Made by a program: the position numbers and the translations under genes
Notes under the pieces: model-generated
The model's input: the letters and a program-made list of their open reading frames with translations, nothing else
The model's database searches: none
What the model was told of the DNA's origin: nothing
In this document: positions 10,223 to 18,578 of the stretch, one piece after another
Position numbering within the stretch: the stretch's first letter is position 1
Layout: the number at the start of each line of letters is the position of its first letter
Assembly: GCA_946555465.1 (NCBI GenBank)
Contig: CAMNST010000003.1
Span: forward strand, 1 to 64,000
DNA length: 64,000 bases
From: an uncultured Clostridia bacterium
Lineage (GTDB): Bacteria > Bacillota > Clostridia > Oscillospirales > Acutalibacteraceae
Reading direction: 5' to 3'

Positions 10223-11140
10223 ATGAGAATATTCAAAAACCGCGGCGATATTTATTTTTCTAAAAACAACAAAGAAAAATCTGCCGAACAAAGATTTCTT
10301 ATTGCAGCGCTTGCCTTAATTGTGGTGTTCACTTTTATTTTTGTTGTTTTTGTCGGCGTAAAAAATGATTTCAGTGCCAAAGAGTTTTTTAAACCCGATA
10401 ACATCGAAACAACACATGCGTTTAATGATGAACAGCAACTGCCGTCAGTAAGCGGAAAAAGCAATTTTATTTCCGTTGTAAGCGAAGATGAAAATCTGCT
10501 GTTTGTTTCTCTTGTACAGGTTGATCTTGACAGTGTTTCGTATAAGGTGTCAAATCTTAAAGCGCAGACTGTCTGCGACGGAAAACCGCTTTCAGACATA
10601 TTTAAAGACGGCGGAGTGCAAAATGTTCAGAATGCTGTTGAAAGTCTGCTGGATATTAAATTTGATTACTATATTCATCTTGAAAAAGCAAAATATAATG
10701 AATTTTTCAACGAAATGGGCAGAGTAAATTATCCTGTTCTTTCGGAAATTAAGTTCAGAGATAATGAATCGCCGGTGCCTTATTCTGCAAGATTTAAGGC
10801 GGGAGAGCAGAAACTGGATGGCAGTCAGATCATAAATCTTACAAGATATTATCTTGAAGAGGAAAACAATACTGAGGCTGCCAATGAACTTATGCTTGTC
10901 TGTTTATCCCAGCAGATAAATCCTGAAAATCTGAAAAAATCAGATGAATTATTCAGCCTTTTCATGGAACTGTCAGAAACAAATATAACAATACGTGATT
11001 TTTCCGTTGCAGGTGACGGAATTACCGTTTTGAGTGATGAGCGATCAGGCGTAAAGGTTTACAGTGCCGCTGCAGAGTATGATGCAGATTCACTCAGCAG
11101 TGAAAGTTTACAAAAAATAAAGGGCTACTTTGTTAAGTAG
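10223..11140 (+). CDS. Membrane-anchored LytR-CpsA-Psr-like protein, probably inactive
   Basis: The 305-residue protein has a short basic cytoplasmic start, one membrane helix (about 26-46) and an extracellular part that follows the LCP fold loosely: a segment VESLLDIKFDYYIHLEKAKYN matches the LCP core strand-helix, and LDGSQIINLTRYY matches its later helix. Active LCP enzymes join wall polymers to peptidoglycan with conserved Arg residues in a PRDT-like motif; that motif is not seen here. It starts the folate operon, 16 bp before folE. It may be a degenerate LCP protein or only a structural relative. Confidence 0.6.
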   Translation: MRIFKNRGDIYFSKNNKEKSAEQRFLIAALALIVVFTFIFVVFVGVKNDFSAKEFFKPDNIETTHAFNDEQQLPSVSGKSNFISVVSEDENLLFVSLVQVDLDSVSYKVSNLKAQTVCDGKPLSDIFKDGGVQNVQNAVESLLDIKFDYYIHLEKAKYNEFFNEMGRVNYPVLSEIKFRDNESPVPYSARFKAGEQKLDGSQIINLTRYYLEEENNTEAANELMLVCLSQQINPENLKKSDELFSLFMELSETNITIRDFSVAGDGITVLSDERSGVKVYSAAAEYDADSLSSESLQKIKGYFVK

Positions 11141-11155
11141 ATTAAGGTAAAAAAT

Positions 11156-11713
11156 ATGGATAAAGAGAGAATTATGAATGCGGTGAGAGAAATTCTTATT
11201 GCTGTGGGTGAAGACCCTGACAGACCGGGTCTTGTTGAAACACCTAAGCGTGTTGCAAATATGTATGAAGAGATATTTGCAGGGCTGAATGAAGACCCTA
11301 AGCAGCACCTTAAGTTTTTTGATGAAAAATCAAATGATGAAATGGTAATTGTGCGCGATATTCCTTTTGCTTCAATGTGTGAGCATCATCTTCTTCCTTT
11401 TGTGGGCAAGGCACATATTGCATATATTCCGAGCGATAATAAAATTATCGGTTTGTCAAAACTTGCAAGAATTGTTGATAATTTTGCAAAAAAACCCCAG
11501 GTTCAGGAAAGGCTTACACACGATATTGCCGATTTTATCAATGACAATATGTCTCCAAAAGGTGTTGCCGTAATTATTGAGGCAGAGCATATGTGTATGA
11601 GTATCAGGGGTGCAAAAGCCTCAGGTTCAAAAACACAGACTTCTGCATTAAGAGGAATACTCAGAACAGATGCCAGAAGTAGGGCAGAGGTTCTTGCTTT
11701 GCTTGATAAATAA
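11156..11713 (+). CDS. folE: GTP cyclohydrolase I
   Basis: FolE opens GTP to dihydroneopterin triphosphate, the first folate step. The 185-residue protein has the zinc and active-site motifs [18 protein letters not shown] and the late [10 protein letters not shown] segment; the Cys and His of CEHH and the later Cys are the usual Zn ligands. It is the first of four folate genes in one operon, 6 bp before folP. No THF riboswitch was recognised ahead of it. Confidence 0.97.
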   Translation: MDKERIMNAVREILIAVGEDPDRPGLVETPKRVANMYEEIFAGLNEDPKQHLKFFDEKSNDEMVIVRDIPFASMCEHHLLPFVGKAHIAYIPSDNKIIGLSKLARIVDNFAKKPQVQERLTHDIADFINDNMSPKGVAVIIEAEHMCMSIRGAKASGSKTQTSALRGILRTDARSRAEVLALLDK

Positions 11714-11719
11714 GAGATT

Positions 11720-12532
11720 ATGCCGATGATATGGAAATGTAAAGATAAGACAATAGAATACGGCAAAAAAGTTCTTTTAATGGGAATTGTAAATGTTACG
11801 CCTGATTCTTTTTCAGACGGAGGAGATTATTTTGCCCCTGAAGATGCCGTAAGATGTGCCGTTCAGATGGAAAAAGACGGTGCCGATATAATAGACATCG
11901 GAGCCCAGTCAACAAGACCGGGGCATACTCCTGTATCAGCCGAAGAGGAGTGGAACAGATTAGAACCTGTTTTAAAGGCGCTAAAAGATGAAATTTCTCT
12001 TCCTGTTTCGGTAGATACCTATTATCCTTATGTTGCCGAAAAAGCCCTTGAAATGGGCGCAGACATCATTAATGACGTAAGCGGTGTTGTTTCACCCGAT
12101 ATGGCTCAAATCGTCTGTAAAACGGGCTGCGGCTGGATTATAATGCATAATGGTGCGGGAACACCTGCCGAAATTAAGAGATTTTTTGAGAAATCAGCAA
12201 AAATTTGTAAAAATCTTGGTATAAATCAAAACCAGATTTGTTTTGATATGGGTATCGGATTCGGAAAAGATTATAATGAAAATATGGCTCTTCTTGCAAA
12301 TGTGAAAGAATATAAAATTGATGGTTATCCCCTTCTGCTTGCAACTTCGCGGAAAAGAGTAATCGGCAGGGGCAGCAGTCAGGAAAATCCAAAAGAGCGT
12401 ATTTACGGAAACATTGCCGCCGATACGGCGGCTGTTTTAGGCGGAGTTGATATAATTCGCCTTCATAATATAAAAAATGAGAAACAAGGCGTCTTAATGG
12501 CGCAAAATTTGAAAGGATTTGTGAGATTATGA
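11720..12532 (+). CDS. folP: Dihydropteroate synthase
   Basis: FolP joins p-aminobenzoate to the pterin pyrophosphate and is the sulfonamide target. The 270 residues form a TIM barrel with the two family signatures [14 protein letters not shown] (about residue 22) and [13 protein letters not shown] (about 56), the Asp/Asn of VSVDTYYP and DIINDVSG, and the late SRKRVIG loop. The ribosome site is weak; ATG at 11720 or 11726 are both possible. Its stop overlaps the next start by 4 bp (ATGA). Confidence 0.96.
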   Translation: MPMIWKCKDKTIEYGKKVLLMGIVNVTPDSFSDGGDYFAPEDAVRCAVQMEKDGADIIDIGAQSTRPGHTPVSAEEEWNRLEPVLKALKDEISLPVSVDTYYPYVAEKALEMGADIINDVSGVVSPDMAQIVCKTGCGWIIMHNGAGTPAEIKRFFEKSAKICKNLGINQNQICFDMGIGFGKDYNENMALLANVKEYKIDGYPLLLATSRKRVIGRGSSQENPKERIYGNIAADTAAVLGGVDIIRLHNIKNEKQGVLMAQNLKGFVRL

Positions 12533-12852
12533 TTTGTGTAACAACACCAACACTTGAAAACGGAGAAATTGTTGAATATAAAGGCATTGTAACAGGCGAG
12601 GTAATCAACGGCATAAACTTTATCAAAGATTTCGGGGCCTCGTTCAGAAACATTGTGGGCGGACGTTCTGCAGGCTATGAAGAGGAACTTATCAAATCAA
12701 GAATGGATGCTCTTGCAGAAATGGAAATGCGTGCACAGCAGATGGGCGCAAACGCTGTTGTAGGCGTTGATATTGATTATGAAGTTCTTGGTCAGGGCAA
12801 TATGCTTATGGTTTCGGCGTCAGGCACTGCCGTTGTTGTAAGGAATAAATAA
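12529..12852 (+). CDS. YbjQ/UPF0145 family protein
   Basis: This 107-residue protein matches the YbjQ (heavy-metal-binding-domain) family: a start of two short strands, the motif [16 protein letters not shown], a helix rich in Arg and Glu, then [14 protein letters not shown]. The family forms small ring-like oligomers of unknown function. It overlaps folP and folB by 4 and 1 bp, so it is made in step with folate enzymes. Its place between folP and folB is unusual and suggests either a chance rider or a link to pterin handling. Confidence 0.85.
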   Translation: MICVTTPTLENGEIVEYKGIVTGEVINGINFIKDFGASFRNIVGGRSAGYEEELIKSRMDALAEMEMRAQQMGANAVVGVDIDYEVLGQGNMLMVSASGTAVVVRNK

Positions 12853-13211
12853 TGGATAAAATATTAATCAGAGATTTAAAACTTTTTGCTTATCACGGAG
12901 TGAATGAAGAGGAAAAGCGCGATGGTCAGAATTTTTATTTTGATATAGATTTATATGTGAATATAACGAAGGCGTGCTATTCCGACAATGTTGATGATAC
13001 AGTCAGTTATGCAAAGGTTGTAAAAACCGTTAGACGTGTTTTTTGCGCCGAAAAGTATGATTTGCTTGAAAAGGCTTCTCAGATTACGGCAGATGCAATT
13101 CTGGCTGAATATCCTGATGTTTTCAGGGTCGATATCACATTGAAAAAACCTGAGGCTCCGATGAAAGCCGATTTCGGCTGGGTAGGCGTTTCAATTTCAA
13201 GGGAAAGATAA
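12852..13211 (+). CDS. folB: Dihydroneopterin aldolase
   Basis: FolB cleaves dihydroneopterin to hydroxymethyl-dihydropterin. The 119-residue protein has the family start IRDLKLFAYHGVNEEEKRDG with the Tyr-His-Gly-Val-x-x-x-E motif, central DDTVSYAKVV and the late catalytic Lys in VDITLKKPEAP. Length is normal. The start codon overlaps the previous stop by one base. Confidence 0.96.
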   Translation: MDKILIRDLKLFAYHGVNEEEKRDGQNFYFDIDLYVNITKACYSDNVDDTVSYAKVVKTVRRVFCAEKYDLLEKASQITADAILAEYPDVFRVDITLKKPEAPMKADFGWVGVSISRER

Positions 13212-13220
13212 TAAGCAGAT

Positions 13221-13697
13221 ATGGAATATATTATAAGCGTCGGCACCAATATGGGCGACAGAAAAGAGAACATTGAAAGAAGTATAGAGGCAATAAATCT
13301 TTTGCCGTATACAGATGTCATAAGGCAGTCATCTCTTTATGAAACAGAACCTGTCGGCTATGCAAGACAGCAGAATTTTTATAATATTCTGCTTGTTGTT
13401 GATTCGATTTTTGAGCCTAATGAAATGCTTGGTGCCTGTCTTGGCATTGAGTCGGGTTTCGGCAGACTGAGAACGGTGCGTTTCGGTCCGCGTATAATTG
13501 ACCTTGATATCATTTTTGCCGAAGACCAGGAAATTGAAAGCAGAAATCTTCTTGTTCCGCACCCAAGATATCAGGAAAGGCGTTTTATTCTTGAACCGCT
13601 TCTTGAACTTTTTCCCGACGGTATGGTTTACGGCACGGATATCAAACCGTATATGGATGTTCTTGAAGGTCAGGAAGTTATAAAACTTGATATTTAA
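13221..13697 (+). CDS. folK: HPPK: 6-hydroxymethyl-dihydropterin pyrophosphokinase
   Basis: FolK transfers pyrophosphate to hydroxymethyl-dihydropterin, giving the FolP substrate. The 158 residues show the N-terminal GTNMGDRKENIERSI, central SSLYETEPVGY, and the catalytic signature GPRIIDLDIIF with the Mg-binding Asp pair, then VPHPRYQERRF. It follows folB by 9 bp. Together folE, folP, folB and folK cover most steps from GTP to dihydropteroate. Confidence 0.96.
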   Translation: MEYIISVGTNMGDRKENIERSIEAINLLPYTDVIRQSSLYETEPVGYARQQNFYNILLVVDSIFEPNEMLGACLGIESGFGRLRTVRFGPRIIDLDIIFAEDQEIESRNLLVPHPRYQERRFILEPLLELFPDGMVYGTDIKPYMDVLEGQEVIKLDI

Positions 13698-13727
13698 AAG
13701 TGAAATATAATCAAAGGAAGTTTAATA

Positions 13728-14117
13728 ATGAGAATTGCAGTAACATTTGAAAACGGAAATATTTATCAGCATTTCGGTCATACCGAAACATTTAAGTTTT
13801 ACGATACTGAAAACGGAGATATAACAAATTTTTCATTGGTAAAAACAAACGGCGAAGGCCATGGTGCCCTTTCATCTTTTCTTTTGCAGAATCATGTGGA
13901 TGTGCTTATCTGCGGCGGTATCGGTGCGGGGGCAAAAAATGCTCTTGAAGATGCAGGCATAAAACTTTACGGCGGCGTAACAGGCAGTGCCGACAGTGCG
14001 GTTATTGCTTTTCTTGCCGGTAAACTTCAGTTCAATCCTGCCGTAAAGTGTGATCATCATCACGAGGGCGAACACCACTGCGGTGAGAACAAACACGGCT
14101 GCGGCGGCAATGATTGA
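13728..14117 (+). CDS. NifX/NifB-family (FeMo-cofactor domain) protein with His/Cys tail
   Basis: The 129-residue protein is a dinitrogenase iron-molybdenum cofactor biosynthesis domain: MRIAVTFENGNIYQHFGHTE, ICGGIGAGAKNAL, GVTGSADSAV. The last 25 residues are packed with His and Cys and end in GCGGND, a metal-holding tail. Such stand-alone domains occur in many anaerobes without nitrogenase, and a role in carrying iron-sulfur or other metal clusters is assumed. It is the last gene of the folate operon, 30 bp after folK. Confidence 0.85.
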   Translation: MRIAVTFENGNIYQHFGHTETFKFYDTENGDITNFSLVKTNGEGHGALSSFLLQNHVDVLICGGIGAGAKNALEDAGIKLYGGVTGSADSAVIAFLAGKLQFNPAVKCDHHHEGEHHCGENKHGCGGND

Positions 14118-14143
14118 TTTAAAATTATAAGAAATAATATTAT

Positions 14144-14196
14144 AAGCCTTTGGCAGTTCTGAATATCAGTAGATTGCCGAAGGCTTAAAATTTTTT
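14144..14196 (+). terminator. Terminator after the folate operon
   Basis: A 12-bp near-perfect stem (14144-14155 with 14175-14186) is followed by AAAA and then six T (14191-14196). It separates the folate operon from the sigma factor. Confidence 0.65.
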
Positions 14197-14247
14197 GTGA
14201 CCGTTTTGGTTTCACAGTTGTGTTATGGGTGAAAGGGGGAAATAAAA

Positions 14248-14736
14248 ATGAAAAATATTGAAGATATCTTCAGAGAAAAGTATGAAAAATATGCAAAACT
14301 GCTTTTCAGAATTGCTTTTATTCAATTAGGCAGCACCCATGATGCGGAGGATGTTTTGCAAAATGTGTTTATGAAACTGCTTTACAATGCTCCAAAATTT
14401 AAAGATGATGAGCATGAAAAAGCATGGCTTATCCGTGTTGTGCAGAATCACTGTAAAAATGTACTTAAATCCTCAGCACGCAAGAATAACTGTGAACTGA
14501 ATAATGAAATTGTATCCGATAATGAAGCGGATATTACTGCGGCACTTGACATCAGTATGAAAATAAAGGCGCTTCCGCCCAATTATAAAACGGCTATTTT
14601 TCTTTATTATTACGAGGATTTAACAACAGATGAAATTTCAAAAATACTTAAGATAAGCAAGTCGGCTGTTAAAATGCGTCTGAAAAGAGGACGTGAATTA
14701 TTGAAATCGGAATTGGAGGAATATAAGTATGAATAA
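14248..14736 (+). CDS. ECF-type RNA polymerase sigma factor
   Basis: The 162-residue protein has sigma region 2 (residues 20-85, HDAEDVLQNVFMKLL, AWLIRVVQNHCKN) and region 4 (about 105-160, TDEISKILKISKSAVKMRLKRGREL). It directs RNA polymerase to a small regulon, usually for envelope stress. Its stop overlaps the next gene by 8 bp, and that gene encodes a membrane protein, the classic sigma/anti-sigma pair. The upstream 50 bp contain TGTGA...TCACA, which might be part of a self-regulated promoter; the -10 is unclear. Confidence 0.92.
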   Translation: MKNIEDIFREKYEKYAKLLFRIAFIQLGSTHDAEDVLQNVFMKLLYNAPKFKDDEHEKAWLIRVVQNHCKNVLKSSARKNNCELNNEIVSDNEADITAALDISMKIKALPPNYKTAIFLYYYEDLTTDEISKILKISKSAVKMRLKRGRELLKSELEEYKYE

Positions 14737-15757
14737 TACAGAATTTAAAAAAGCCTTTGATGATGTATCTCCTGATATGTATATGCAAACCAGAATACTT
14801 GCAAATATAAAAGATAAAAAGAAGAAAAAACATTTCCCCCTAAAACCTGTTATCGGCGGTGTTACGGCTCTTGTGTTGGCAGCGGTTGTTTTTACAGCGG
14901 TGAATAATAAGCAACCTGAATATGTTGATCGGCCGTTCTCTGTGCTGGCAGTTGAGGCTTCGGATGATATCGTTATCAGTAAAGAAATAGAAGAAAATGC
15001 CATAAGTCTGCCAAATTCTATGCGTCTTACAAATGAAAAAAGAGACGGCGAGGTTGTTTCAAGCGAAATGGACACAGGTTTTTATGTGGATGGTTATGAT
15101 ATTGACTATGTGCAGTACAGCAGTGAAAACGGCAGTTTTTATTATACCGATTTTATGAAAATGATATGTGATCTTGAAAATGACGAGTACTATTCTGCGG
15201 TTATTGATGTATCTGACGAAGATGCAAAAACAGTGAACAGTTGGATAAATGAACACAGGTCGGCACTTAATGTTGACAGAGCGGCTTTTAAAGAATATAT
15301 AAAAACGCATGATGTTTCAGAGTATTTTAAAGGGAAATCGGATGACCCCGAAGATTATTTTGTTGAATTTAATAAGTGTTCGGAAATTGTGGGTTATGAA
15401 GATCATGACGGCTATGCTTTTTTCCTTATCAGTATTGAAAAAAACGATAGTTATTATGACGGAAGCGGCACCAACTATGATTTTAAAGGTGAACTTACGC
15501 TTAAAAGGTATGATGTGTCGGAAGAAACATTTAAAAAATATTATCCGGATGAAGACTTTATTGCACTGAGCAGTCCTGTTTACAGTCCAGACCAAGCAAT
15601 ATCTGTGCTTCTGAATAATCCCGATATGGATAAAAGCGAACTTCCGGGTGATGAAATAACAATTATCGTTACGTTTAAAGACGGAAAAAAAGCAAAAAAA
15701 GTTGTAACTGTTGCTTTTGACAGCGATGGTTATGCACAGTTTGCCTATAAAAATTAA
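14729..15757 (+). CDS. Membrane protein, probable anti-sigma factor
   Basis: 342 residues: a cytoplasmic N-terminal part of about 35 residues (EFKKAFDDVSPDMYMQTRIL, similar to zinc-free anti-sigma heads), a membrane helix at about 41-59 (GVTALVLAAVVFTAV), and a large acidic outer domain. The overlap with the sigma gene and this topology make it the likely inhibitor that releases the sigma factor on a signal. No zinc-binding HxxxCxxC motif is seen. The outer domain is not recognised. Confidence 0.7.
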   Translation: MNNTEFKKAFDDVSPDMYMQTRILANIKDKKKKKHFPLKPVIGGVTALVLAAVVFTAVNNKQPEYVDRPFSVLAVEASDDIVISKEIEENAISLPNSMRLTNEKRDGEVVSSEMDTGFYVDGYDIDYVQYSSENGSFYYTDFMKMICDLENDEYYSAVIDVSDEDAKTVNSWINEHRSALNVDRAAFKEYIKTHDVSEYFKGKSDDPEDYFVEFNKCSEIVGYEDHDGYAFFLISIEKNDSYYDGSGTNYDFKGELTLKRYDVSEETFKKYYPDEDFIALSSPVYSPDQAISVLLNNPDMDKSELPGDEITIIVTFKDGKKAKKVVTVAFDSDGYAQFAYKN

Positions 15758-15775
15758 ATAAACCGCAAAATAAAA

Positions 15776-15801
15776 AAAGGCTGTCTTTTGAGACAGCCTT
15801 T
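15776..15801 (-). terminator. Terminator of rpsF-ssb-rpsR (also usable on plus)
   Basis: A perfect 11-bp stem (15776-15786 with 15791-15801) with a 4-base loop. On the minus strand it is followed by a run of seven T. It lies between convergent genes and probably serves both strands. Confidence 0.85.
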
Positions 15802-15814
15802 GATGTTTTAATTA

Positions 15815-16054
15815 TTAGTCTGCTGAATAAGGGAGAAGTGCAACGTGTCTTGCTCTCTTGATAGCAGTTGTAAGTTCTCTCTGGTGCTTTGCACAGGTAC
15901 CTGTTACACGACGAGGAAGAATTTTTGCTCTTTCAGAAGTAAATCTCTTGAGTCTTGTAACATCCTTGTAGTCGATTTCTTCAACCTTTTCTACACAGAA
16001 AACACAAACCTTTCTGCGGCCTTTGCGAGGTCCGCCGGCTTTGTTGTATGCCAT
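15815..16054 (-). CDS. rpsR: 30S ribosomal protein S18
   Basis: The 79-residue basic protein has the S18 pattern with a [15 protein letters not shown] start and the core [20 protein letters not shown]18 binds 16S RNA next to S6. It is the last gene of the standard rpsF-ssb-rpsR operon. A strong GGAGGAAA ribosome site precedes the ATG. Confidence 0.97.
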   Translation of the reverse strand: MAYNKAGGPRKGRRKVCVFCVEKVEEIDYKDVTRLKRFTSERAKILPRRVTGTCAKHQRELTTAIKRARHVALLPYSAD

Positions 16055-16069
16055 AGTAAGTTTCCTCCT

Positions 16070-16501
16070 TTAAAATGGTAAATCGTCGTCATCATCAACG
16101 ATTTCTTCAAAATCCGAATTATCAGCGCTTGCATAACTTGGTGCAGGCTGTGAGAATGCAGGATTTACTGTACCGCTTTCTGCTTTTGAACCGCAGAATG
16201 ATACATTATTTGCAACAACAGTTACAGATTTTCTTTTATTTCCGTCTTTGTCTGTGAAATTATCGGTCTGGATAGAACCTTCAACCGCAATCATAGAACC
16301 TTTGTGGAAATAGCGTGAAATGAATTCGGCAGTCTGACGCCACGCAGTAACATCAATAAAATCAGCCTTTCTTTCTTCACCTGCTCTTTGATAACTTCTG
16401 TCACAGGCAATCTGAAAACTGATAACGGAAAGACCGTTAGATGTTGTTCTGAGTTCAGGCTCATATGTTAATCTGCCCATCAATACAACAGTATTAATCA
16501 T
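16070..16501 (-). CDS. ssb: Single-stranded DNA-binding protein
   Basis: The 143-residue SSB has the OB fold in residues 1-105 (MINTVVLMGRL, IACDRSYQRAGEERKADFIDV, GSMIAVEGSIQT), a flexible Ser/Ala/Pro linker, and the acidic tip DDDDLPF that recruits repair and replication proteins. It lies between rpsF and rpsR as usual in Firmicutes. Confidence 0.98.
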   Translation of the reverse strand: MINTVVLMGRLTYEPELRTTSNGLSVISFQIACDRSYQRAGEERKADFIDVTAWRQTAEFISRYFHKGSMIAVEGSIQTDNFTDKDGNKRKSVTVVANNVSFCGSKAESGTVNPAFSQPAPSYASADNSDFEEIVDDDDDLPF

Positions 16502-16515
16502 TACAATACCTCCGC

Positions 16516-16806
16516 TTATTCGCCTTTAGCAACGATTAAAGAACGGAGAACGCCGTCTGTAATGTTGATTACACGGTCAAGTTCTGCAGGGAAATCTTCT
16601 TCGCAAGAGAAATTGATAACCATGTAATAGCCCTCGTTTTCGTAGTTGATTGGATAAGCAAGTCTGCGCTTTCCCCAAGTTTCAACTTCGCCAAGAGTGC
16701 CATTTTTGCTGATGAGGTCTGTAAATTTTACTTTAAGAGCCTCTACTGCATCCTCTCCGTTTGCAAGAGAGAAAACCATTACGATTTCGTAATTTCTTAA
16801 TGCCAT
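16516..16806 (-). CDS. rpsF: 30S ribosomal protein S6
   Basis: The 96-residue protein starts MALRNYEIVMVF and has the S6 core ETWGKRRLAYPINYENEGYY. S6 pairs with S18 on the small subunit. AAGGAGGTGC lies just before the ATG. The leader RNA ahead of it may bind the S6:S18 pair. Confidence 0.97.
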   Translation of the reverse strand: MALRNYEIVMVFSLANGEDAVEALKVKFTDLISKNGTLGEVETWGKRRLAYPINYENEGYYMVINFSCEEDFPAELDRVINITDGVLRSLIVAKGE

Positions 16807-16915
16807 TCCTTAGCACCTCCTTCTGGTCTTTTGGCCTATGCTCTTTGGCATAGACAAGGATTACCCTGAAATTTCAAGGCTCGGTTATTATAACAGAAAA
16901 GTATACAAGTGTCAA
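16807..16915 (-). promoter_or_regulatory. rpsF promoter and leader (possible S6:S18 autoregulatory RNA)
   Basis: The promoter is near perfect: TTGACA (16910-16915), 17 bases, TATAAT (16887-16892). The roughly 75-base leader holds a hairpin CTATGC/GCATAG and a following short GG/CC hairpin before the ribosome site. S6:S18 leaders in Firmicutes use a comparable stem beside the ribosome site; whether the required bulge motif is present was not settled by eye. Confidence 0.6.
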
Positions 16916-16940
16916 GAATTATTTAATATATAATAAATAA

Positions 16941-16972
16941 GAGAAAGTTCTGCTTTACGACAGAACTTTCTC
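16941..16972 (-). terminator. Terminator after the zinc-ribbon gene
   Basis: A perfect 12-bp stem, GAGAAAGTTCTG with its complement (16941-16952 and 16961-16972), followed by T-rich sequence on both strands. On the minus strand it ends the rimP-to-zinc-ribbon gene series. Confidence 0.75.
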
Positions 16973-16983
16973 TTTTCATCTGT

Positions 16984-17892
16984 TTATTGTACGTTTTCAA
17001 GCATATTGATATATCCGTCAAGGTCAACCGTTTCAACTGACGGTGCAATCGTTATGCAAATGCATACAAAATAGTTATCAACTTTTTTGCAAAGCATTGC
17101 CTGGTTTATTTCAATTCCGTCGTAAAGGTATGAAACATCCTGTCTGTCATATGTGTCGGTGCCGACAGTAACCTGTGTCACATCGCTGATGGTGGTGTCT
17201 TCTTCTCCGTCGAAAGAACTGAGGGCAACTTCAAGGTATTTTTTTGAAGAGAGGCTGGATGACAATGCGGTTTTTTCCTCAACAATCAAGAACTGCACCG
17301 AAGAGCCGGTTACCGCGTTTGAAACAGCAGCGTCATAATATGTTTTTTCAGCCACTGTGTCAATAACATATAATCCTGTTTCCTCATCAATTACTGCGCC
17401 GTCACCTGCATAACCATCTGTTTCAAATGACCAGTCTTCATCAAATGTAAATTTAAGATTTGCAAATTTATTTGTATAAGAATTTTCTTCTTTAATACCG
17501 GGTGAAAACTGAATTTTTTCTTTTTTTGTGGTTTCTTCCTGAGAAGAACTTACAGAACTGTCAGGAACTGCCGACGGCTCTTTATCGCCATACGATTTTA
17601 CGCCCATAATTACAGCAACGATAATTACGGCAATAACAGCAAAAATAATTCCGATAACAGCGCCTTTTTTTGCACCTTTTTTGGCATTTGCATTTATATC
17701 AGGCTGCGGCTGCTGTGCAGGCATATATCCTTGCTGTGGCTGCTGATAATAGTTTGGCTGCGGATTTTCATATACCTGCTGCGGCGGAGTATATGGGTTT
17801 ACGGGTGTTTCCTGTTCAATCGGTGTGCCGCAGTTGGGGCAGAATACTGCATCGTTATTTACTTCTTGGTTGCATTTTTTACAAATAGCCAT
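16984..17892 (-). CDS. Zinc-ribbon membrane protein with Pro/Gln-rich linker
   Basis: 302 residues: an N-terminal zinc ribbon (CKKCNQEV and CPNCGTPI, residues 4-25), a Pro/Gln/Tyr-rich stretch to about 70, a membrane helix (about 76-97, IIFAVIAVIIVAVIMG), a Ser/Glu-rich linker, and an outer domain of about 180 residues of unknown fold. Zinc-ribbon proteins of this layout are common in Clostridia, and their function is unknown. It follows the HAD gene by 24 bp and may be read with it. Confidence 0.75.
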   Translation of the reverse strand: MAICKKCNQEVNNDAVFCPNCGTPIEQETPVNPYTPPQQVYENPQPNYYQQPQQGYMPAQQPQPDINANAKKGAKKGAVIGIIFAVIAVIIVAVIMGVKSYGDKEPSAVPDSSVSSSQEETTKKEKIQFSPGIKEENSYTNKFANLKFTFDEDWSFETDGYAGDGAVIDEETGLYVIDTVAEKTYYDAAVSNAVTGSSVQFLIVEEKTALSSSLSSKKYLEVALSSFDGEEDTTISDVTQVTVGTDTYDRQDVSYLYDGIEINQAMLCKKVDNYFVCICITIAPSVETVDLDGYINMLENVQ

Positions 17893-17915
17893 ATTTTTCC
17901 CTCTCTTTTAATTGT

Positions 17916-18578
17916 TTATACGAAATTTAAAACATCAATAATATTATCAATTACAGGAATATCATCTCTGAGATCGCAGTCTCTGAACCAGCCGTAATTC
18001 ATACGTATGGCTTTCATTCCTGCCTGAGTTGCCCCCTGAATATCATTTATCGGATGATCACCCACATAAATGCATTCTTCGGGCAGCAGTCCGAGTTTTT
18101 CTGCCGTGTAAGCAAACAGTGCCGGGTCAGGTTTATGAACACCGACATCTCCGCTGACAACAACAATGTCACAATACGGGCGAAGTCCGCTTGTATCCAT
18201 TTTGTGATTCTGAAGTATGGACGGACCGTTTGTGATAACACCTGTGATATAACCTCTGCTGCGAAGTTCTTTTAAAAGTTTTTCGGAATTCGGAAAAATA
18301 ACATTATGATCGCCGAATTTTGTATCATAATGTTCTGCAAGCACGGTGCTTGACGGTGCATTTTTCCATTTCCAGTTTTTAATGAGGTTTGCGTACCACT
18401 CTTCGCGGTTTACATATCCGCCGTTGCCGGTAACACGCATCTCTTCTTTTCTTTTTTCAATTTCGTCGTTACTTATATCGGGGCAGAAATCGGCGATAAA
18501 AGTATCCATATATTTTTCAAACGCCGCAGTTCTGTCCTGCAAAGTTTCGTCAAAGTCAAATAATACTGCTTTTATCAT
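17916..18578 (-). CDS. HAD-family phosphatase (YjjG type)
   Basis: The 220-residue protein has HAD motif I FDFDETL (nucleophile Asp near residue 8), motif II ITNG, motif III Lys in HKPDPALF and motif IV GDHPINDIQGA. The cap is of the C1 helical type. Relatives remove phosphate from nucleotides or damaged metabolites. The start overlaps the end of ribF by 23 bp, so translation is coupled; with ribF next to it, FMN-related phosphate removal is possible but unproven. Confidence 0.88.
   Translation of the reverse strand: MIKAVLFDFDETLQDRTAAFEKYMDTFIADFCPDISNDEIEKRKEEMRVTGNGGYVNREEWYANLIKNWKWKNAPSSTVLAEHYDTKFGDHNVIFPNSEKLLKELRSRGYITGVITNGPSILQNHKMDTSGLRPYCDIVVVSGDVGVHKPDPALFAYTAEKLGLLPEECIYVGDHPINDIQGATQAGMKAIRMNYGWFRDCDLRDDIPVIDNIIDVLNFV

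Noticed and set aside
12174-12653. Minus-strand open frame of 159 residues
   Set aside because: It is antisense to folP and the YbjQ gene, both strongly supported, and has no family features.
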